Assembly (NCBI GenBank): GCA_965197675.1
Contig: OZ240221.1
Coordinates: 1,364,001-1,428,000, forward strand
From: G965197675 sp965197675
Lineage (GTDB): Bacteria > Chloroflexota > Dehalococcoidia > Plut-88900
Reading direction: 5' to 3'
Length of the DNA: 64,000 bases
Shown: positions 1-8,498 of the stretch, in pieces
Position numbering within the stretch: position 1 is the first letter of the stretch
Layout: each line of letters starts with the position of its first letter
Position numbers and translations under genes: made by a program
The notes under the pieces: model-generated
Database searches by the model: none
The model's input: only the letters and a program-made list of their open reading frames with translations
Told to the model about the DNA's origin: nothing

Positions 1-572
1 CCAGTTCCAAAGACGGCAACACTCTCGCCTCCTCCTACCTTGGCGGTGTTGATGGCGGCTCCCACGCCTGTTGTAACGCCACATCCCACCAGCGCCGCCT
101 TGTCCAGGCCTACGTCGGAGGGTATTGGAATTGCCGCGATTTCGGCAACTACCGAGTGTTCGGCAAATGTGGAGATCCCAGAGTACTGGGTAACACCTTG
201 TGACCCCTTGTGAAGTCTGGGCTGCTTGGGGACCTGCGTGTTTTCACACAGATTTGGCTTACCCAATATGCAGTAGTAGCATTTTCCACAGTTGGGGTGA
301 AAGGATAGAACAACGTGATCGCCGGGTTTCACTGACGCTACCCCGGACCCCACCCCTTCAACCACCGCCGCACCTTCATGCCCCAGCACTACCGGCAACG
401 GAGCCTCGCCCATCCCTACCCATTCGCCTTTTAGCTCCCGATAATCGCTGTGGCACACGCCGCTGGCGCCCATCTTTACCAGCACCTCTCCTGGGCCCGG
501 ATCACCCAAGTCCAACTCCTCTATGACCAGAGGGGCCTTATATTCATACAGAACGGCAGCTCTCGTTTTCAC
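1..572 (-). CDS. Zinc-dependent alcohol dehydrogenase (MDR family), 3' part beyond window
   Basis: This gene runs off the left edge, so only the first 190 codons are visible. It starts at a GTG (572-570) behind a good GGAGGG ribosome site at 578-583. The translation is a classic medium-chain zinc alcohol dehydrogenase of the class III/aryl-alcohol type. Cys40 in GVCHSD and His65-Glu66 in GHEG are the expected catalytic zinc ligands. Cys95, 98, 101 and 109 (spaced 2, 2 and 7) form the structural zinc site. The visible part ends within the start of the Rossmann domain, after a CGVTTGVGAA segment typical of the class. It should oxidise an alcohol or formaldehyde adduct with NAD; the substrate cannot be read from the sequence. 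The SnoaL-like genes lie upstream on the same strand, 92 bases away. Confidence 0.93.
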   Translation of the reverse strand, partial: MKTRAAVLYEYKAPLVIEELDLGDPGPGEVLVKMGASGVCHSDYRELKGEWVGMGEAPLPVVLGHEGAAVVEGVGSGVASVKPGDHVVLSFHPNCGKCYYCILGKPNLCENTQVPKQPRLHKGSQGVTQYSGISTFAEHSVVAEIAAIPIPSDVGLDKAALVGCGVTTGVGAAINTAKVGGGESVAVFGT

Positions 573-663
573 GTAAACCCTCCTTTTAGCTCACGGGAAT
601 GAAATGATTAAGCCACTCTTACTCCAGCTTGTCAACCTCGAAGTAGAAAGCATCGAATGCCGG

Positions 664-1101
664 CTACCACGGCTTCCCATCGTCAGGTAGAGCTCCGAGC
701 TGTCTGGCAACGTTCAGAGTATCGTTCCCCAGCCAGATGCGAGCTACCTTGCCTTCCTTGAACTGATAGATGTCGTGGGCGCGCCATCGTACCGGACGAC
801 CATGTGGCTGACAGTTCGCCCATTCACCAGTGAAGGTACCGTTGAACTCGCCTCTCAGCACCACGGAGTCCTCTCCCATGTATGATTCCTTGATGATGAA
901 ATCGAGGTCAGGGAAGGATTTCAGTAAGGGATCATAATACTGAGATAGGAGAACCTCCTTTCCCTCCAGAGTCTTCTCCCCCCACCTCCAGTGATTGACA
1001 ACCACGTCATCGGCCAGAAACTCACGCCTATTTGCTCGCTTTCCCCTACCGAAGGTGTCCATGAAGGAAATCATGGCTTCTTTCTCGTTCTCGTCACACA
1101 T
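664..1101 (-). CDS. SnoaL-like / NTF2-fold protein, copy 1
   Basis: This is a 145-residue protein of the SnoaL-like polyketide-cyclase (NTF2-fold) type: a small alpha+beta barrel with HWRWG near residue 37, a central GEFNGTFTGEW strand and a C-terminal WLGNDTLNVARQ segment. I chose the ATG at 1101 because GAAGGAGG sits five bases before it; an upstream TTG would put that ribosome site inside the gene. It is about two thirds identical to the next gene (1141-1578), which has the same length, so the pair is a tandem duplication. Members of this fold are isomerases, hydratases or cyclases of small organic molecules. No specific substrate can be assigned. Confidence 0.85.
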   Translation of the reverse strand: MCDENEKEAMISFMDTFGRGKRANRREFLADDVVVNHWRWGEKTLEGKEVLLSQYYDPLLKSFPDLDFIIKESYMGEDSVVLRGEFNGTFTGEWANCQPHGRPVRWRAHDIYQFKEGKVARIWLGNDTLNVARQLGALPDDGKPW

Positions 1102-1140
1102 GAGCGCCTCCTTCAAACGTCTTCATAACTATCCTCATCC

Positions 1141-1578
1141 CTACCAAGGCTTCCCATCGTCCGGTAGCGCCCCTATCTGTCTAGCAACGTTCAAAGTATC
1201 GTTCCCCAGCCACATCCTCTCTACCTTGCCGTTCTTGAAGAGATAAATGTCGTGTGCCCTCCAATGAACAGGCCGCCCGTGCGGCGGGACGTTTTCCCAT
1301 TCTTTGGTGAATGTCCCGTTGAACTCGCCTCGCAGGACCACTGAATTCTCACCTATGTAGGACTCGTTGACGTCGAAATCGACGTCTGGGAAGGCCTCCA
1401 ACAACGGAGCATGATACTGAGTCTCGAACTTCTCCTTTCCCTCTAGCGTCCTATCTCCCCACCTCCAGTGAGAAGCGACTATATCTTCAGCTAGAAAGTC
1501 GGATGTCCATATCTCCTTTCCAGAGCTGAAGCCCTCCGCGAAGGCCGCCATCGCATCCCTCTGCTCTCTATCGCACAT
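1141..1578 (-). CDS. SnoaL-like / NTF2-fold protein, copy 2
   Basis: This tandem paralog of the gene at 664-1101 is also 145 residues long. The shared blocks are HWRWG, TLEGKE, SVVLRGEFNGTFT, PHGRPV, WRAHDIY, WLGNDTLNVARQ and the identical tail GALPDDGKPW. The ATG at 1578 is preceded by AGGAGG with six bases between, which fixes the start better than the TTG six bases earlier. The gap between the copies is 39 bases, so they are probably co-transcribed with the alcohol dehydrogenase downstream. The fold suggests a small-molecule cyclase, isomerase or hydratase. Confidence 0.85.
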   Translation of the reverse strand: MCDREQRDAMAAFAEGFSSGKEIWTSDFLAEDIVASHWRWGDRTLEGKEKFETQYHAPLLEAFPDVDFDVNESYIGENSVVLRGEFNGTFTKEWENVPPHGRPVHWRAHDIYLFKNGKVERMWLGNDTLNVARQIGALPDDGKPW

Positions 1579-1661
1579 ACGCAACCTCCTGGTTCATGAA
1601 TGTATTTCGCTCTATCCGAGACCTAACGGCGTAAGAGGTGAGGAGAAAAGGAGCCAATATT

Positions 1662-2318
1662 CTAGGCCTCTTCCCCGACTGCTACTCGCTTGCTCAGCTC
1701 CCCACTGACCGCGCGAGCGACAAACATTATACCTATGAGGATAAGTAGGCTATTCACAGTCCAGCTCAGCACTCGACTCCATATTATGTATTCGTTGATA
1801 GATAGCCGGTCTAACATAATCAATCGGGTACCGCCGATGCATATGCTGGTCAAAGCCCATAGAAAAGTGATGAGCACAAACACTCTGTGACGCTCATCCA
1901 GGATGGGCACTGTTCGAGGTAGAAACTCCCTGGTCATAGGACCCGCTAAAGGTCGGCCTACCAGAATGCTACCGAAGTCTACACCCGCCGTAATGAAATT
2001 GCCCACTGGGTCATTGGCGAGAAAGGCCCTGTCGCTGTTCAAGACAATCCCCACGACAGCTCCGCCCGATAGAACCGCAACCCCCATTACCGCGAGAAAC
2101 CCGATGATACCTCTTCGCCGTCTGTGCGTGAAAAGGATAGCCAAAGCCAGCGCAACCGCTGAGCCTATGGCTATCTGAGTGTTAGCAATCTGCCGTACTC
2201 CCATATACGCCAAAATGGGAATAATGCTGATGAGAATACGAGGATTTACTAGCATCCCCGGGCCCATCTGCTCGGAGTACAACACGTTCATCTGTAGAAA
2301 GTGTCTGATCCTGGTCAC
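1662..2318 (-). CDS. Multi-pass membrane protein, VC0807-like
   Basis: This is a 218-residue protein dominated by hydrophobic helices: about six membrane spans, two of them around residues 24-62 and broken by a basic RRRRG turn near 66-70. The pattern of short spans with arginine-rich turns resembles the VC0807/DUF3159 group of uncharacterised inner-membrane proteins, but I cannot confirm that by eye. The GTG start at 2318 is weakly supported by TAGGG; an ATG nine codons later is possible. The gene lies 83 bases before the SnoaL-like pair on the same strand. No transport or enzyme motif is visible. Confidence 0.65.
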   Translation of the reverse strand: MTRIRHFLQMNVLYSEQMGPGMLVNPRILISIIPILAYMGVRQIANTQIAIGSAVALALAILFTHRRRRGIIGFLAVMGVAVLSGGAVVGIVLNSDRAFLANDPVGNFITAGVDFGSILVGRPLAGPMTREFLPRTVPILDERHRVFVLITFLWALTSICIGGTRLIMLDRLSINEYIIWSRVLSWTVNSLLILIGIMFVARAVSGELSKRVAVGEEA

Positions 2319-2447
2319 CCCTAGATATCCTCGAATGTAGAGTAATCTCTACTAACCGTCAAGCTACCGCAGTATTATCAGTAAATATCCGATATCGTCC
2401 AAAAGTCCCATGAATTCAATCCTTTTGCCGCACCTATTGGCCGACGC

Positions 2448-2484
2448 AAAAGGGCTCGGCAACCATTGGTTGCCGAGCCCCTTT
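2448..2484 (-). terminator. Intrinsic terminator of the solute-binding protein gene
   Basis: A perfect 13-bp inverted repeat (2452-2464 and 2468-2480, GGGCTCGGCAACC and its complement) has a 3-base loop. On the minus strand it is followed by TTTT (2451-2448). It lies 35 bases past the stop of the gene at 2519-3778. The A/T flanks on both sides could let it act in both directions. Confidence 0.88.
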
Positions 2485-2518
2485 CATGGCTATTCTATAT
2501 GGCCGACCTTATCGGTTC

Positions 2519-3778
2519 TTACTGGGAGAATACCTCTTTCTTTAGCCTTTCCCAGTACTCATCCCATTTCTCCACAATGAAGGTCCAGTCCAGCATGATG
2601 GCAAAGTCTACCCGCTCCTCGTAAGTGCCGGGCAGAAGCGCACTGGCGCGCTCGCCGTATTGCACGGTACCATTGGACATCCAGTAGGGTACCAACTCGG
2701 CCCACTCTCGCTGAAGCTCGGGATCCAGAAGGTGATTGATGAAGATCTCACAAGCTTCCTTGTGCTCGGTGCCTCTGACTATCCCATAGTAGTCCATGAA
2801 CCCTATGGCGCCTTCGTCTGGTACCAGTATGCCGAACTTATCCGGGTCGCGAAGGGCAAGGGGGTCTACCACTTCTGTTGCCTCGAGAAGCATTACTATG
2901 TCACCGCGCTCCATGGCTGCGGTGGCTGCTGCACCCGAGTCGTACCAGAGGGCGACGTCGAGCTCATTCGCCTTCTCTATAAGGGAGTCCATACCTTCGG
3001 GCGTGTACAGCTCACCATCCCCTGGCGCGAAGTCATCGACTATCGCTACGGCAGCGGCATGGGTGAACCAGTAGACGCCGTTGAAGCCCAGTTTACCCTG
3101 GACCTCTGGGCGGAAGAGGTCTGCATATGAGTTGGGTGTAAAGGGCACCTCATCCTTGTTGTACCCGATTGCGCCAAAACCGAAGTTCAAAGGCGCCGCA
3201 TAGTTTAAGTCTATGCCTTGGCCAAAATCCTGGGTGAAGAAGGGTGGCAGATCATCCAGATTGGGAATGTTGCTTCTGTCAAACTCCAGCAGCAAGTCCT
3301 CTGCCATTGCTCTAACCACATCAGGAATGAAAAGGTATGAGCAGTCGTAGGGTGGTTTATCTGGGGGCGCTGCTAAGATGTTGACTATATAGTCCCCATA
3401 CTCCGGTATAAGTTGGACTTTTGCACCTGTCCCTTCTTCGAATGCCTTGACGAATACCTCTTGCGTGGCGTCCAAGTAGGGGCCAGATACGGTGGGCACC
3501 TTCAGTGTAATCCCATCAAATCGCTTGCCCAATGAAGGCCCTAAGTCTTCAGATGGCTCCATTGTCTCCATGGCATCGGGTGTCTCCATGGCATCGGGTG
3601 TCTCCATGGCATCGGGTGTCTCCATGGCATCAGGTGTCTCCATGGCATCAGGTGTTGCTGGAGCTGGAGTCGACGGAGCTGCAGTGGGAGTGTCTTCATC
3701 TCCACACGCAGCCGCGATCAGCAGCACTGCCGTCAGCACGGCGAAGATGATCACCCATTTCTTTCTATGCTTAAACAA
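2519..3778 (-). CDS. Family 1 extracellular solute-binding lipoprotein (PotD/iron-type ABC)
   Basis: This is a 419-residue periplasmic-type binding protein for an ABC importer. The N-terminus is a lipoprotein signal: a basic head, a hydrophobic core and the lipobox IAAAC with Cys25. It is followed by a low-complexity linker made of METPDA-type units (five 18-bp DNA repeats at 3564-3653) and then a family 1 solute-binding domain. The SYADLFRPEVQGKLG and GFMDYYGIVRG blocks resemble polyamine, iron(III) or thiamine binders. A TTG start at 3778 has GGGGGA six bases upstream. There is no permease or ATPase gene next to it, so its partners must be elsewhere. The ligand cannot be named from sequence. 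Confidence 0.88.
   Translation of the reverse strand: MFKHRKKWVIIFAVLTAVLLIAAACGDEDTPTAAPSTPAPATPDAMETPDAMETPDAMETPDAMETPDAMETMEPSEDLGPSLGKRFDGITLKVPTVSGPYLDATQEVFVKAFEEGTGAKVQLIPEYGDYIVNILAAPPDKPPYDCSYLFIPDVVRAMAEDLLLEFDRSNIPNLDDLPPFFTQDFGQGIDLNYAAPLNFGFGAIGYNKDEVPFTPNSYADLFRPEVQGKLGFNGVYWFTHAAAVAIVDDFAPGDGELYTPEGMDSLIEKANELDVALWYDSGAAATAAMERGDIVMLLEATEVVDPLALRDPDKFGILVPDEGAIGFMDYYGIVRGTEHKEACEIFINHLLDPELQREWAELVPYWMSNGTVQYGERASALLPGTYEERVDFAIMLDWTFIVEKWDEYWERLKKEVFSQ
3564..3653 (-). repeat. Five 18-bp in-frame tandem repeats coding the METPDA linker
   Basis: Five back-to-back 18-bp units (GTCTCCATGGCATCGGGT on the plus strand, with one G/A variant in the last two) encode a repeated Met-Glu-Thr-Pro-Asp-Ala linker just after the lipobox cysteine. 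Near-identity at the DNA level indicates recent expansion, and the copy number probably varies between strains. Confidence 0.95.
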
Positions 3779-4137
3779 ATTGCTTCCCCCTTTCAGATAG
3801 TAACTCTATTGCACTATTGTACTCGTAGTGTCAAGCAATCCTTGAGTACGGCCTAACTACACTAACGAATCGAAGACTAATTGGTTAGGCAAAAAACCAG
3901 ATTAGTTTTATGTTTATCTGGGGGCCTGTCCTGAGTCCCTTGAGGGAATGTGCCTCCACTTACAAAAACCTAGCTGGGTGGGCGGGTGGGCTCTATGACT
4001 TTGCATTCACCGCAGGCCCCAACGAGGTCTTCTTATACATTTAGGTAGGGAATCTAGAATTCGTTGGCTCGTTTGTAATAGCGAATACTAGTCAGTATAA
4101 TCCGTGCCAAACTCTCCTGGCAGAATGGAGCCCCAAG
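3779..4137. repeat. Intergenic stretch with dispersed repeats
   Basis: No gene is seen here. From about 3920 it holds two pieces that recur elsewhere in the window. One is an ACAAAAACCTAGCTGGGTGG block (3962-3990), with relatives near 18250, 21080, 30510, 47460 and 47770. The other is an AACGAGGTCTTCTTATACAT block with ATTTAGGTAGGGAATCT (about 4020-4055), with relatives near 5570, 8217 and 31010. Confidence 0.7.
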
Positions 4138-5259
4138 ATGGTAAGTGTAAACAGAGTTGTCGCTGTACCGAAGAAGGGAAAAGTGGAGATAGTCGAAAAG
4201 CCCTACCCTCAAATTACTGATGGGTATGCTCTCGTCAAGGTCCAAGTCGCCCCCGTTTGCACAGAGCAGCGGATTTATGATGAATACCTCTTTGAGTTCT
4301 ATGAAAAGCCCGATGGCATGGGCCACGAAGGCGTAGGTGAGATAGTAGAGGTCATGCCGGGTTCTCGGTTTAACGTCGGCGACCGGGTCATCATCTACCA
4401 GTTCTCCAGCTGTGGAAAATGCGTTGTCTGCGCCGAAGAACAAGGCTCGCCTACCAACTGCATTGCGACCAATCCAGCCCGAGAGGGGCCGGTACAGAAA
4501 AGCTCACTCAACGCCTTTGATCTCATCGAAAAGGCCTGTGGCAGCGAGTCCGGCGGCTACGCCCTTTCCCAATACCGACTGGCTCCGGAAAACATGCTCC
4601 AAAAGTTTCCAGACACACTTTCCTACAAGCACGCGGCCTCGGCCAACTGTCTCATGGGTTGCACGTTCACAGCCATAAGAGAAACAGGCGTTTCTGCGGG
4701 AAGCTATGTGCTGGTCGCAGGCATCGGCTTCATAGGCTTGGGAGTTATAGCCTGGGCCAAGTATTTCAGAGCCAAGGTTATCGCATTGGGACGTACCAAG
4801 ATGCGAATGGAGGCAGCTCGCAAGCTGGGCGCTGACCACCTGATCAACCCAGAAGACCCCGACTGGTTAGACCAAGTCCAAGAGATAACCGGCTCCCGTG
4901 GGGGTGCGGACGTCTCCTTCGAGTGCTCTGGATACCCCTACTATCAGAATAAGTGTGTACCGGCCACTCACAACTACGGGAGGGTTCACCTGCAAGGCTA
5001 CCACCCTCGTGAAGACGTTACTTGGACCTTTCACGTCGATGATGTTATCCTTCGTCGTCACATCACGATTAGCGGCAGCTACGACGTGCGACTAAAGGAC
5101 CGCCGAGATCTTGTCGAGCTGCTCCAGGACAAGGAGATTCAAGACGCCATCGACTTCATGGTCACCCACGAATATCCCTTGGAGCAAGCCGAGGATGCAT
5201 TCAAGGCAATCCTCGCCAAGAAGGCGATCAAGGTCTATATCCTGCCCCATGCTGCATAG
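4138..5259 (+). CDS. MDR-family dehydrogenase (threonine/alcohol dehydrogenase-like)
   Basis: This 373-residue medium-chain dehydrogenase/reductase has the GroES-like N-terminal half and a Rossmann half (VLVAGIGFIGLGVIAWAKY near 195-213). The GMGHEGVGE block gives the usual zinc-site His-Glu. The first zinc ligand region reads APVCTEQRIY, so a Cys is present without the usual following His. The structural zinc lobe is degenerate (CGKCVVCAEEQ and one later Cys). It should be an NAD(P)-dependent oxidoreductase of unknown substrate, with an unusual zinc centre. The ATG at 4138 has a weak TGGAG site. It stands alone between repeat-filled gaps. Confidence 0.85.
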   Translation: MVSVNRVVAVPKKGKVEIVEKPYPQITDGYALVKVQVAPVCTEQRIYDEYLFEFYEKPDGMGHEGVGEIVEVMPGSRFNVGDRVIIYQFSSCGKCVVCAEEQGSPTNCIATNPAREGPVQKSSLNAFDLIEKACGSESGGYALSQYRLAPENMLQKFPDTLSYKHAASANCLMGCTFTAIRETGVSAGSYVLVAGIGFIGLGVIAWAKYFRAKVIALGRTKMRMEAARKLGADHLINPEDPDWLDQVQEITGSRGGADVSFECSGYPYYQNKCVPATHNYGRVHLQGYHPREDVTWTFHVDDVILRRHITISGSYDVRLKDRRDLVELLQDKEIQDAIDFMVTHEYPLEQAEDAFKAILAKKAIKVYILPHAA

Positions 5260-5774
5260 CGACCTCTAGCCCGGCATCACGTTTGTTCCTAAATCCCTCA
5301 CCTGGAGCCTAAACAGACGGTCGAAAGGAACTACTTGAGCGGACACTTTGCTGCCTATGCGGATTGCAAAGTGGGATCGCCTCTTTGCCTGGGGGCCTGT
5401 CTCAGAATCTCCTGCCAGGGTGGGTGGGGGGGAAAGATCACCCTTGCCATTCCTAGAACGTCACAAGCCCTTGCCTCAATAGTCACACCTACATGGTGGT
5501 CGGCAAACCCCTCCAATATCCTACCATCCCCCTTCACCCGGGGCCTGGCCGCCGGCCAGGCAGACGCCAACGAGGGCTTTCCTATAATTCAGGTGAAGAA
5601 TCTAGGAGTTCAGGCTGCCCTGATATCTACCTATGCTCATGTTAAAATTTTTCGCGATTTTATCTTCTTTCACCCGGAGGCATCTGCATGAGTAACGTTG
5701 AATTTTCAGACCGATAGTGAACTGGGGCTTTAGGATATTCTATAATTGAGATGAGACAATATTAGGAGACTCGC
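5260..5774. repeat. Intergenic stretch with dispersed repeats
   Basis: No convincing gene is seen; an open frame at 5335-5691 is composed of repeat sequence. The stretch from about 5552 to 5690 (GCCAACGAGGGCTTTCCTAT onward) is related to 8205-8400, upstream of pstS. The part just before 5775 holds the promoter of the response-regulator gene. Confidence 0.65.
5718..5746 (+). promoter_or_regulatory. Putative promoter of the PhoB/PhoR-type pair
   Basis: A perfect -10 box TATAAT lies at 5741-5746. A poor -35-like TGAACT (5718-5723) stands 17 bases upstream, so activation may need a regulator. It sits 29 bases before the TTG start at 5775. Confidence 0.5.
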
Positions 5775-6476
5775 TTGGCGGAACAAAATGTACTCGTGGT
5801 GGAAGACGAGGAGAACCTGCTTGAAGCGCTCAAATACAATCTGGAGAGGGAAGGCTATAAAGTCACCTCAGCCTTAAACGGAGAGTTAGGCCTCACCTTG
5901 GCCAGGGAATCCAACCCCGACCTGATCATCCTTGATATCATGCTGCCCGAGTTGGATGGTTTCGAAATCTGTCGAATATTAAGACGTGGCAACAACGTAC
6001 CGATACTTATGCTTACGGCAAAGGCTGAGGAGGTAGACAGAATAGTGGGTTTGGATCTGGGCGCCGACGACTATGTGACCAAACCCTTCAGCATGCGAGA
6101 GGTTATGGCTCGTGTGCGGGCCTTGCTAAGACGCCCTCGGCAATCTACTGAAACCCCGCTCCACGAAGGTTATCGCCAACCCTTAAGAGCGAATGACCTG
6201 GAGTTGGATGTTAAGAAGCATCAGGTCAGTCTTAGAGGCGCTCCGCTGAGCATGAAACCAAGAGAGTTTCAGCTTTTAGAGCTGTTGATGACCAACAGAG
6301 GCACGGCCTTCACCCGCGATCAGATCCTTGAACGCCTGTGGGGATACGATTATATAGGGGACATTCGTACAGTAGACGTGCACGTCAGATGGTTGCGGGA
6401 AAAGATCGAAGCGGACCCCAGTGATCCCAAGAGGATTGTGACTATCAGGGGAGTTGGGTACAGATTTGAAGGATGA
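5775..6476 (+). CDS. phoB: Phosphate-regulon response regulator, OmpR/PhoB family
   Basis: This 233-residue protein is a textbook OmpR/PhoB response regulator. The receiver domain (1-120) has the acidic pair Glu10-Asp11, phosphoacceptor Asp54 in IILDIMLPELDG, a Thr in MLTAKA and the Lys of VTKPF. The winged-helix DNA-binding domain (about 140-233) ends in VRWLREKIE and TIRGVGYRFEG. The TTG start has TAGGAG eight bases before it. Its stop overlaps the kinase start as ATGA. The pst genes follow, and their promoter carries 11-bp repeats (8267-8332), so it is most likely the phosphate-starvation regulator. PhoP and RegX3 are equivalent names in other phyla. Confidence 0.93.
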   Translation: MAEQNVLVVEDEENLLEALKYNLEREGYKVTSALNGELGLTLARESNPDLIILDIMLPELDGFEICRILRRGNNVPILMLTAKAEEVDRIVGLDLGADDYVTKPFSMREVMARVRALLRRPRQSTETPLHEGYRQPLRANDLELDVKKHQVSLRGAPLSMKPREFQLLELLMTNRGTAFTRDQILERLWGYDYIGDIRTVDVHVRWLREKIEADPSDPKRIVTIRGVGYRFEG

Positions 6477-7837
6477 TATTGAGAAGGTTTCATAGATGGG
6501 CCTTCCTTTCGACCTTCGTTGCAGCAGTGCTTATTTCCATTGGTCTCGCGCAACTGGCTGGCGCTGACACTGCCCTTACTCTAGCTGTAGCCTCTCTTAC
6601 AGGCTTTGCACTTATCTGCCTCCAGGCCTTCGCGGTCTACTGCATCCTTCGTCGAATCTCCCGATCCGTGCTTTCCCTTGCCGACGGGGTGAGTCGTCTG
6701 GCCGAAGGTAACCTCGAGCATCGGGTTCAAGGGCTGGAGTCCCTCGAAGCAAGGAAGCTAGCCGAAGCATTCAACCAGATGGCCAGCAGATTCAAAGGCA
6801 TGTTCCAGGATCTAACAGGAGAACGAAACAAGCTGTCTGCGGTGCTGGACACCATGGCCGACGGGGTTATAGTGATCGGGCCAGATGGAGTGATACAGCT
6901 CATAAACCGTACTGCCGAGCAGCTTTTCAACGAAACCAAGCAGGATACCATCGGTGTTAGGTTTGCAGAGATAGTTAGAGACCACGAGCTTCAAAGAATG
7001 GTGTCCGGGTGTTTGAAGGACGGAAAGCAGCACCAGGGCGAAGTCGAGCTTTCTCATCAACGTCGTGTATTGAGTGCCATCACCACCCCCGTCGCCCCCA
7101 ACGGGTCCGCGGGAGTGCTTTTAACGCTGCATGATCTCTCACAAGTTCGGCGAGTGGAGACAACCAGGAGAGAGTTTGTCAGCAACGTTTCCCATGAGCT
7201 TCGAAGTCCACTGGCCTCCATAAAGGCAATGGTCGAAACCATGGAGGACGGAGCCATCGAGGATAAGCAGGTCGCTCAAGATTTCCTTCATCGCATTCAT
7301 CAAGACGTTGACCGCATGAGCTCCATGGTGGGGGAACTATTAGAGCTGTCTCGATTGGAAAGCGGTCAAGTAGACCTTCAGCTCGAACCCTTCCATCTTG
7401 CTCCACTGGTTGATCAGGTTGTGAAGCAATGCCAGGCCCTGATCCTGGATAAATCCATCCGCGTAGCAGCAAACGTTCCCCAAAGTGCCCCACAGGTCTA
7501 TGCCGATAGAGATATGATGCGCCAAGTGATGGTCAATCTGTTGGAGAACGCATTGAAATTTACCCCTCAGGATGGTCGCGTAACCATATCGGTGGCCGAA
7601 AACGGTTCCCTGGTACGGGTTTTAGTCGAAGATACCGGCATGGGCATCTCCAGCGAAAACCTTCCTCACATATTTGAGCGCTTCTATAAGGTGGACCGCT
7701 CCCGAAGAGATGCCGGTACGGGCCTAGGGCTGGCCATAGTGAAACACATCGTGGAAGCCCATGGCGGAGATGTGAGTGTCAAAAGCCAGGAAGGACTGGG
7801 GAGCACCTTCACCTTCACGGTTCCTCGAGCATCCTGA
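6473..7837 (+). CDS. phoR: Phosphate-regulon sensor histidine kinase
   Basis: This is a 454-residue membrane histidine kinase. Two hydrophobic helices lie at about 8-30 and 34-55 with almost no external loop, as in PhoR. They are followed by a HAMP-like stretch (RLAEGNLEHRV), a PAS domain (about 117-215, VLDTMADGVIVIGPDGVI), the dimerisation H-box FVSNVSHELRSPL and a GHKL ATPase with N-box NLLENALKFT, G1 DTGMGI and G2 GTGLGLAIV. It overlaps the regulator gene by four bases (ATGA), so the two are translationally coupled. The short external segment fits sensing through the Pst/PhoU complex rather than direct ligand binding. Confidence 0.94.
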   Translation: MILRRFHRWAFLSTFVAAVLISIGLAQLAGADTALTLAVASLTGFALICLQAFAVYCILRRISRSVLSLADGVSRLAEGNLEHRVQGLESLEARKLAEAFNQMASRFKGMFQDLTGERNKLSAVLDTMADGVIVIGPDGVIQLINRTAEQLFNETKQDTIGVRFAEIVRDHELQRMVSGCLKDGKQHQGEVELSHQRRVLSAITTPVAPNGSAGVLLTLHDLSQVRRVETTRREFVSNVSHELRSPLASIKAMVETMEDGAIEDKQVAQDFLHRIHQDVDRMSSMVGELLELSRLESGQVDLQLEPFHLAPLVDQVVKQCQALILDKSIRVAANVPQSAPQVYADRDMMRQVMVNLLENALKFTPQDGRVTISVAENGSLVRVLVEDTGMGISSENLPHIFERFYKVDRSRRDAGTGLGLAIVKHIVEAHGGDVSVKSQEGLGSTFTFTVPRAS

Positions 7838-8266
7838 CCTAATCATCTAGTTATAGCTGACCTCCCGCACAGAGCCACGCCCCAAATCTCACACCCAGGT
7901 AAGTAAAAATACCTAGTTGGCGCCTGTCTACATGTCCACCTGTGCCTGTCTACGCACGACGTGCAGCTAGATAGAAGGTGGATCATCCCAACCCTGTCTG
8001 CCAGACAGCGAGGAGTAGGCAGCCGGTAGCGAGGCGGAATCACGCCACACGCGAGCCCGCTCATGGTGAGCTTAGAGTTTATCCTGAGTTTACCGAAGGG
8101 AACCAAAAGAGCGTACACTCCTCCCCACGGAGGATGCCTTTTGCTATACCAGTCCCCTCCAACCCGATCTCACCTGCTGCCTGTCTACGCACGACATGCA
8201 GCTAGACAGGCAGGCACCAACGAGGGCTTCCCTGTTATTTAGGTGGGAAATCTAAGCATACGTCTG
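7838..8266. repeat. Intergenic stretch with dispersed and palindromic repeats
   Basis: No gene is seen. Two copies of a hairpin-like unit (CTGTCTACGCACGACGTGC and relatives, with CTGTCTA/TAGACAG arms) lie near 7944 and 8182. A 40-bp block at 8065-8104 recurs exactly, inverted, at 24572-24611. The AACGAGGGCTTCC...TTTAGGTGGG block starts near 8217. Confidence 0.7.
8065..8104 (+). repeat. 40-bp repeat, inverted copy at 24572-24611
   Basis: The 40 bases here are the exact reverse complement of 24572-24611. The core GTTTATCCTGAGTTTACCG looks like a variant of the GAGCTTGTCGAAGGG-type element found in other gaps of the window. Confidence 0.95.
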
Positions 8267-8332
8267 TTAACTCGTCCCTAAAATGCCCTTAACCGTTTGT
8301 TAACAGAACCATAATAACCCGTTAATCGATAG
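8267..8332 (+). promoter_or_regulatory. PHO-box-like array of 11-bp repeats upstream of pstS
   Basis: TTAAC-like hexamers recur every 11 bases: TTAACT (8267), CTAAAA (8278), TTAACC (8289), TTAACA (8300), ATAATA (8311) and TTAATC (8322). Eleven-base phased direct repeats are how PhoB/PhoP dimers bind. An extended -10 (TGGTATGCT, hexamer 8337-8342) lies ten bases past the last repeat, with no -35 needed. The pstS start is about 150 bases downstream. Confidence 0.75.
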
Positions 8333-8498
8333 CTGGTATGCTCATGTCTTGAAGCATATTAGTGATTTTCTTCACATTTTCGCTGCGGGGGCATCTTAAT
8401 CAAACGTTATTCCATCGTCAATCGACCGCTAAAGGATCAGGTATACCCTAGTTAAAAGAGTTGGCGCTACTATAGACACAAGACACGAGGAGGTGTTA

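Noticed and set aside
2660..3130. 156-codon plus-strand open frame opposite the solute-binding protein
   Set aside because: It is an antisense shadow of the lipoprotein gene.
3564..3653. Regular 18-bp repeats that could suggest a CRISPR array
   Set aside because: There are no spacers; the units are contiguous, in frame and encode a lipoprotein linker.
5335..5691. 118-codon plus-strand open frame
   Set aside because: It is composed of dispersed repeats, with no ribosome site and no protein-like pattern.
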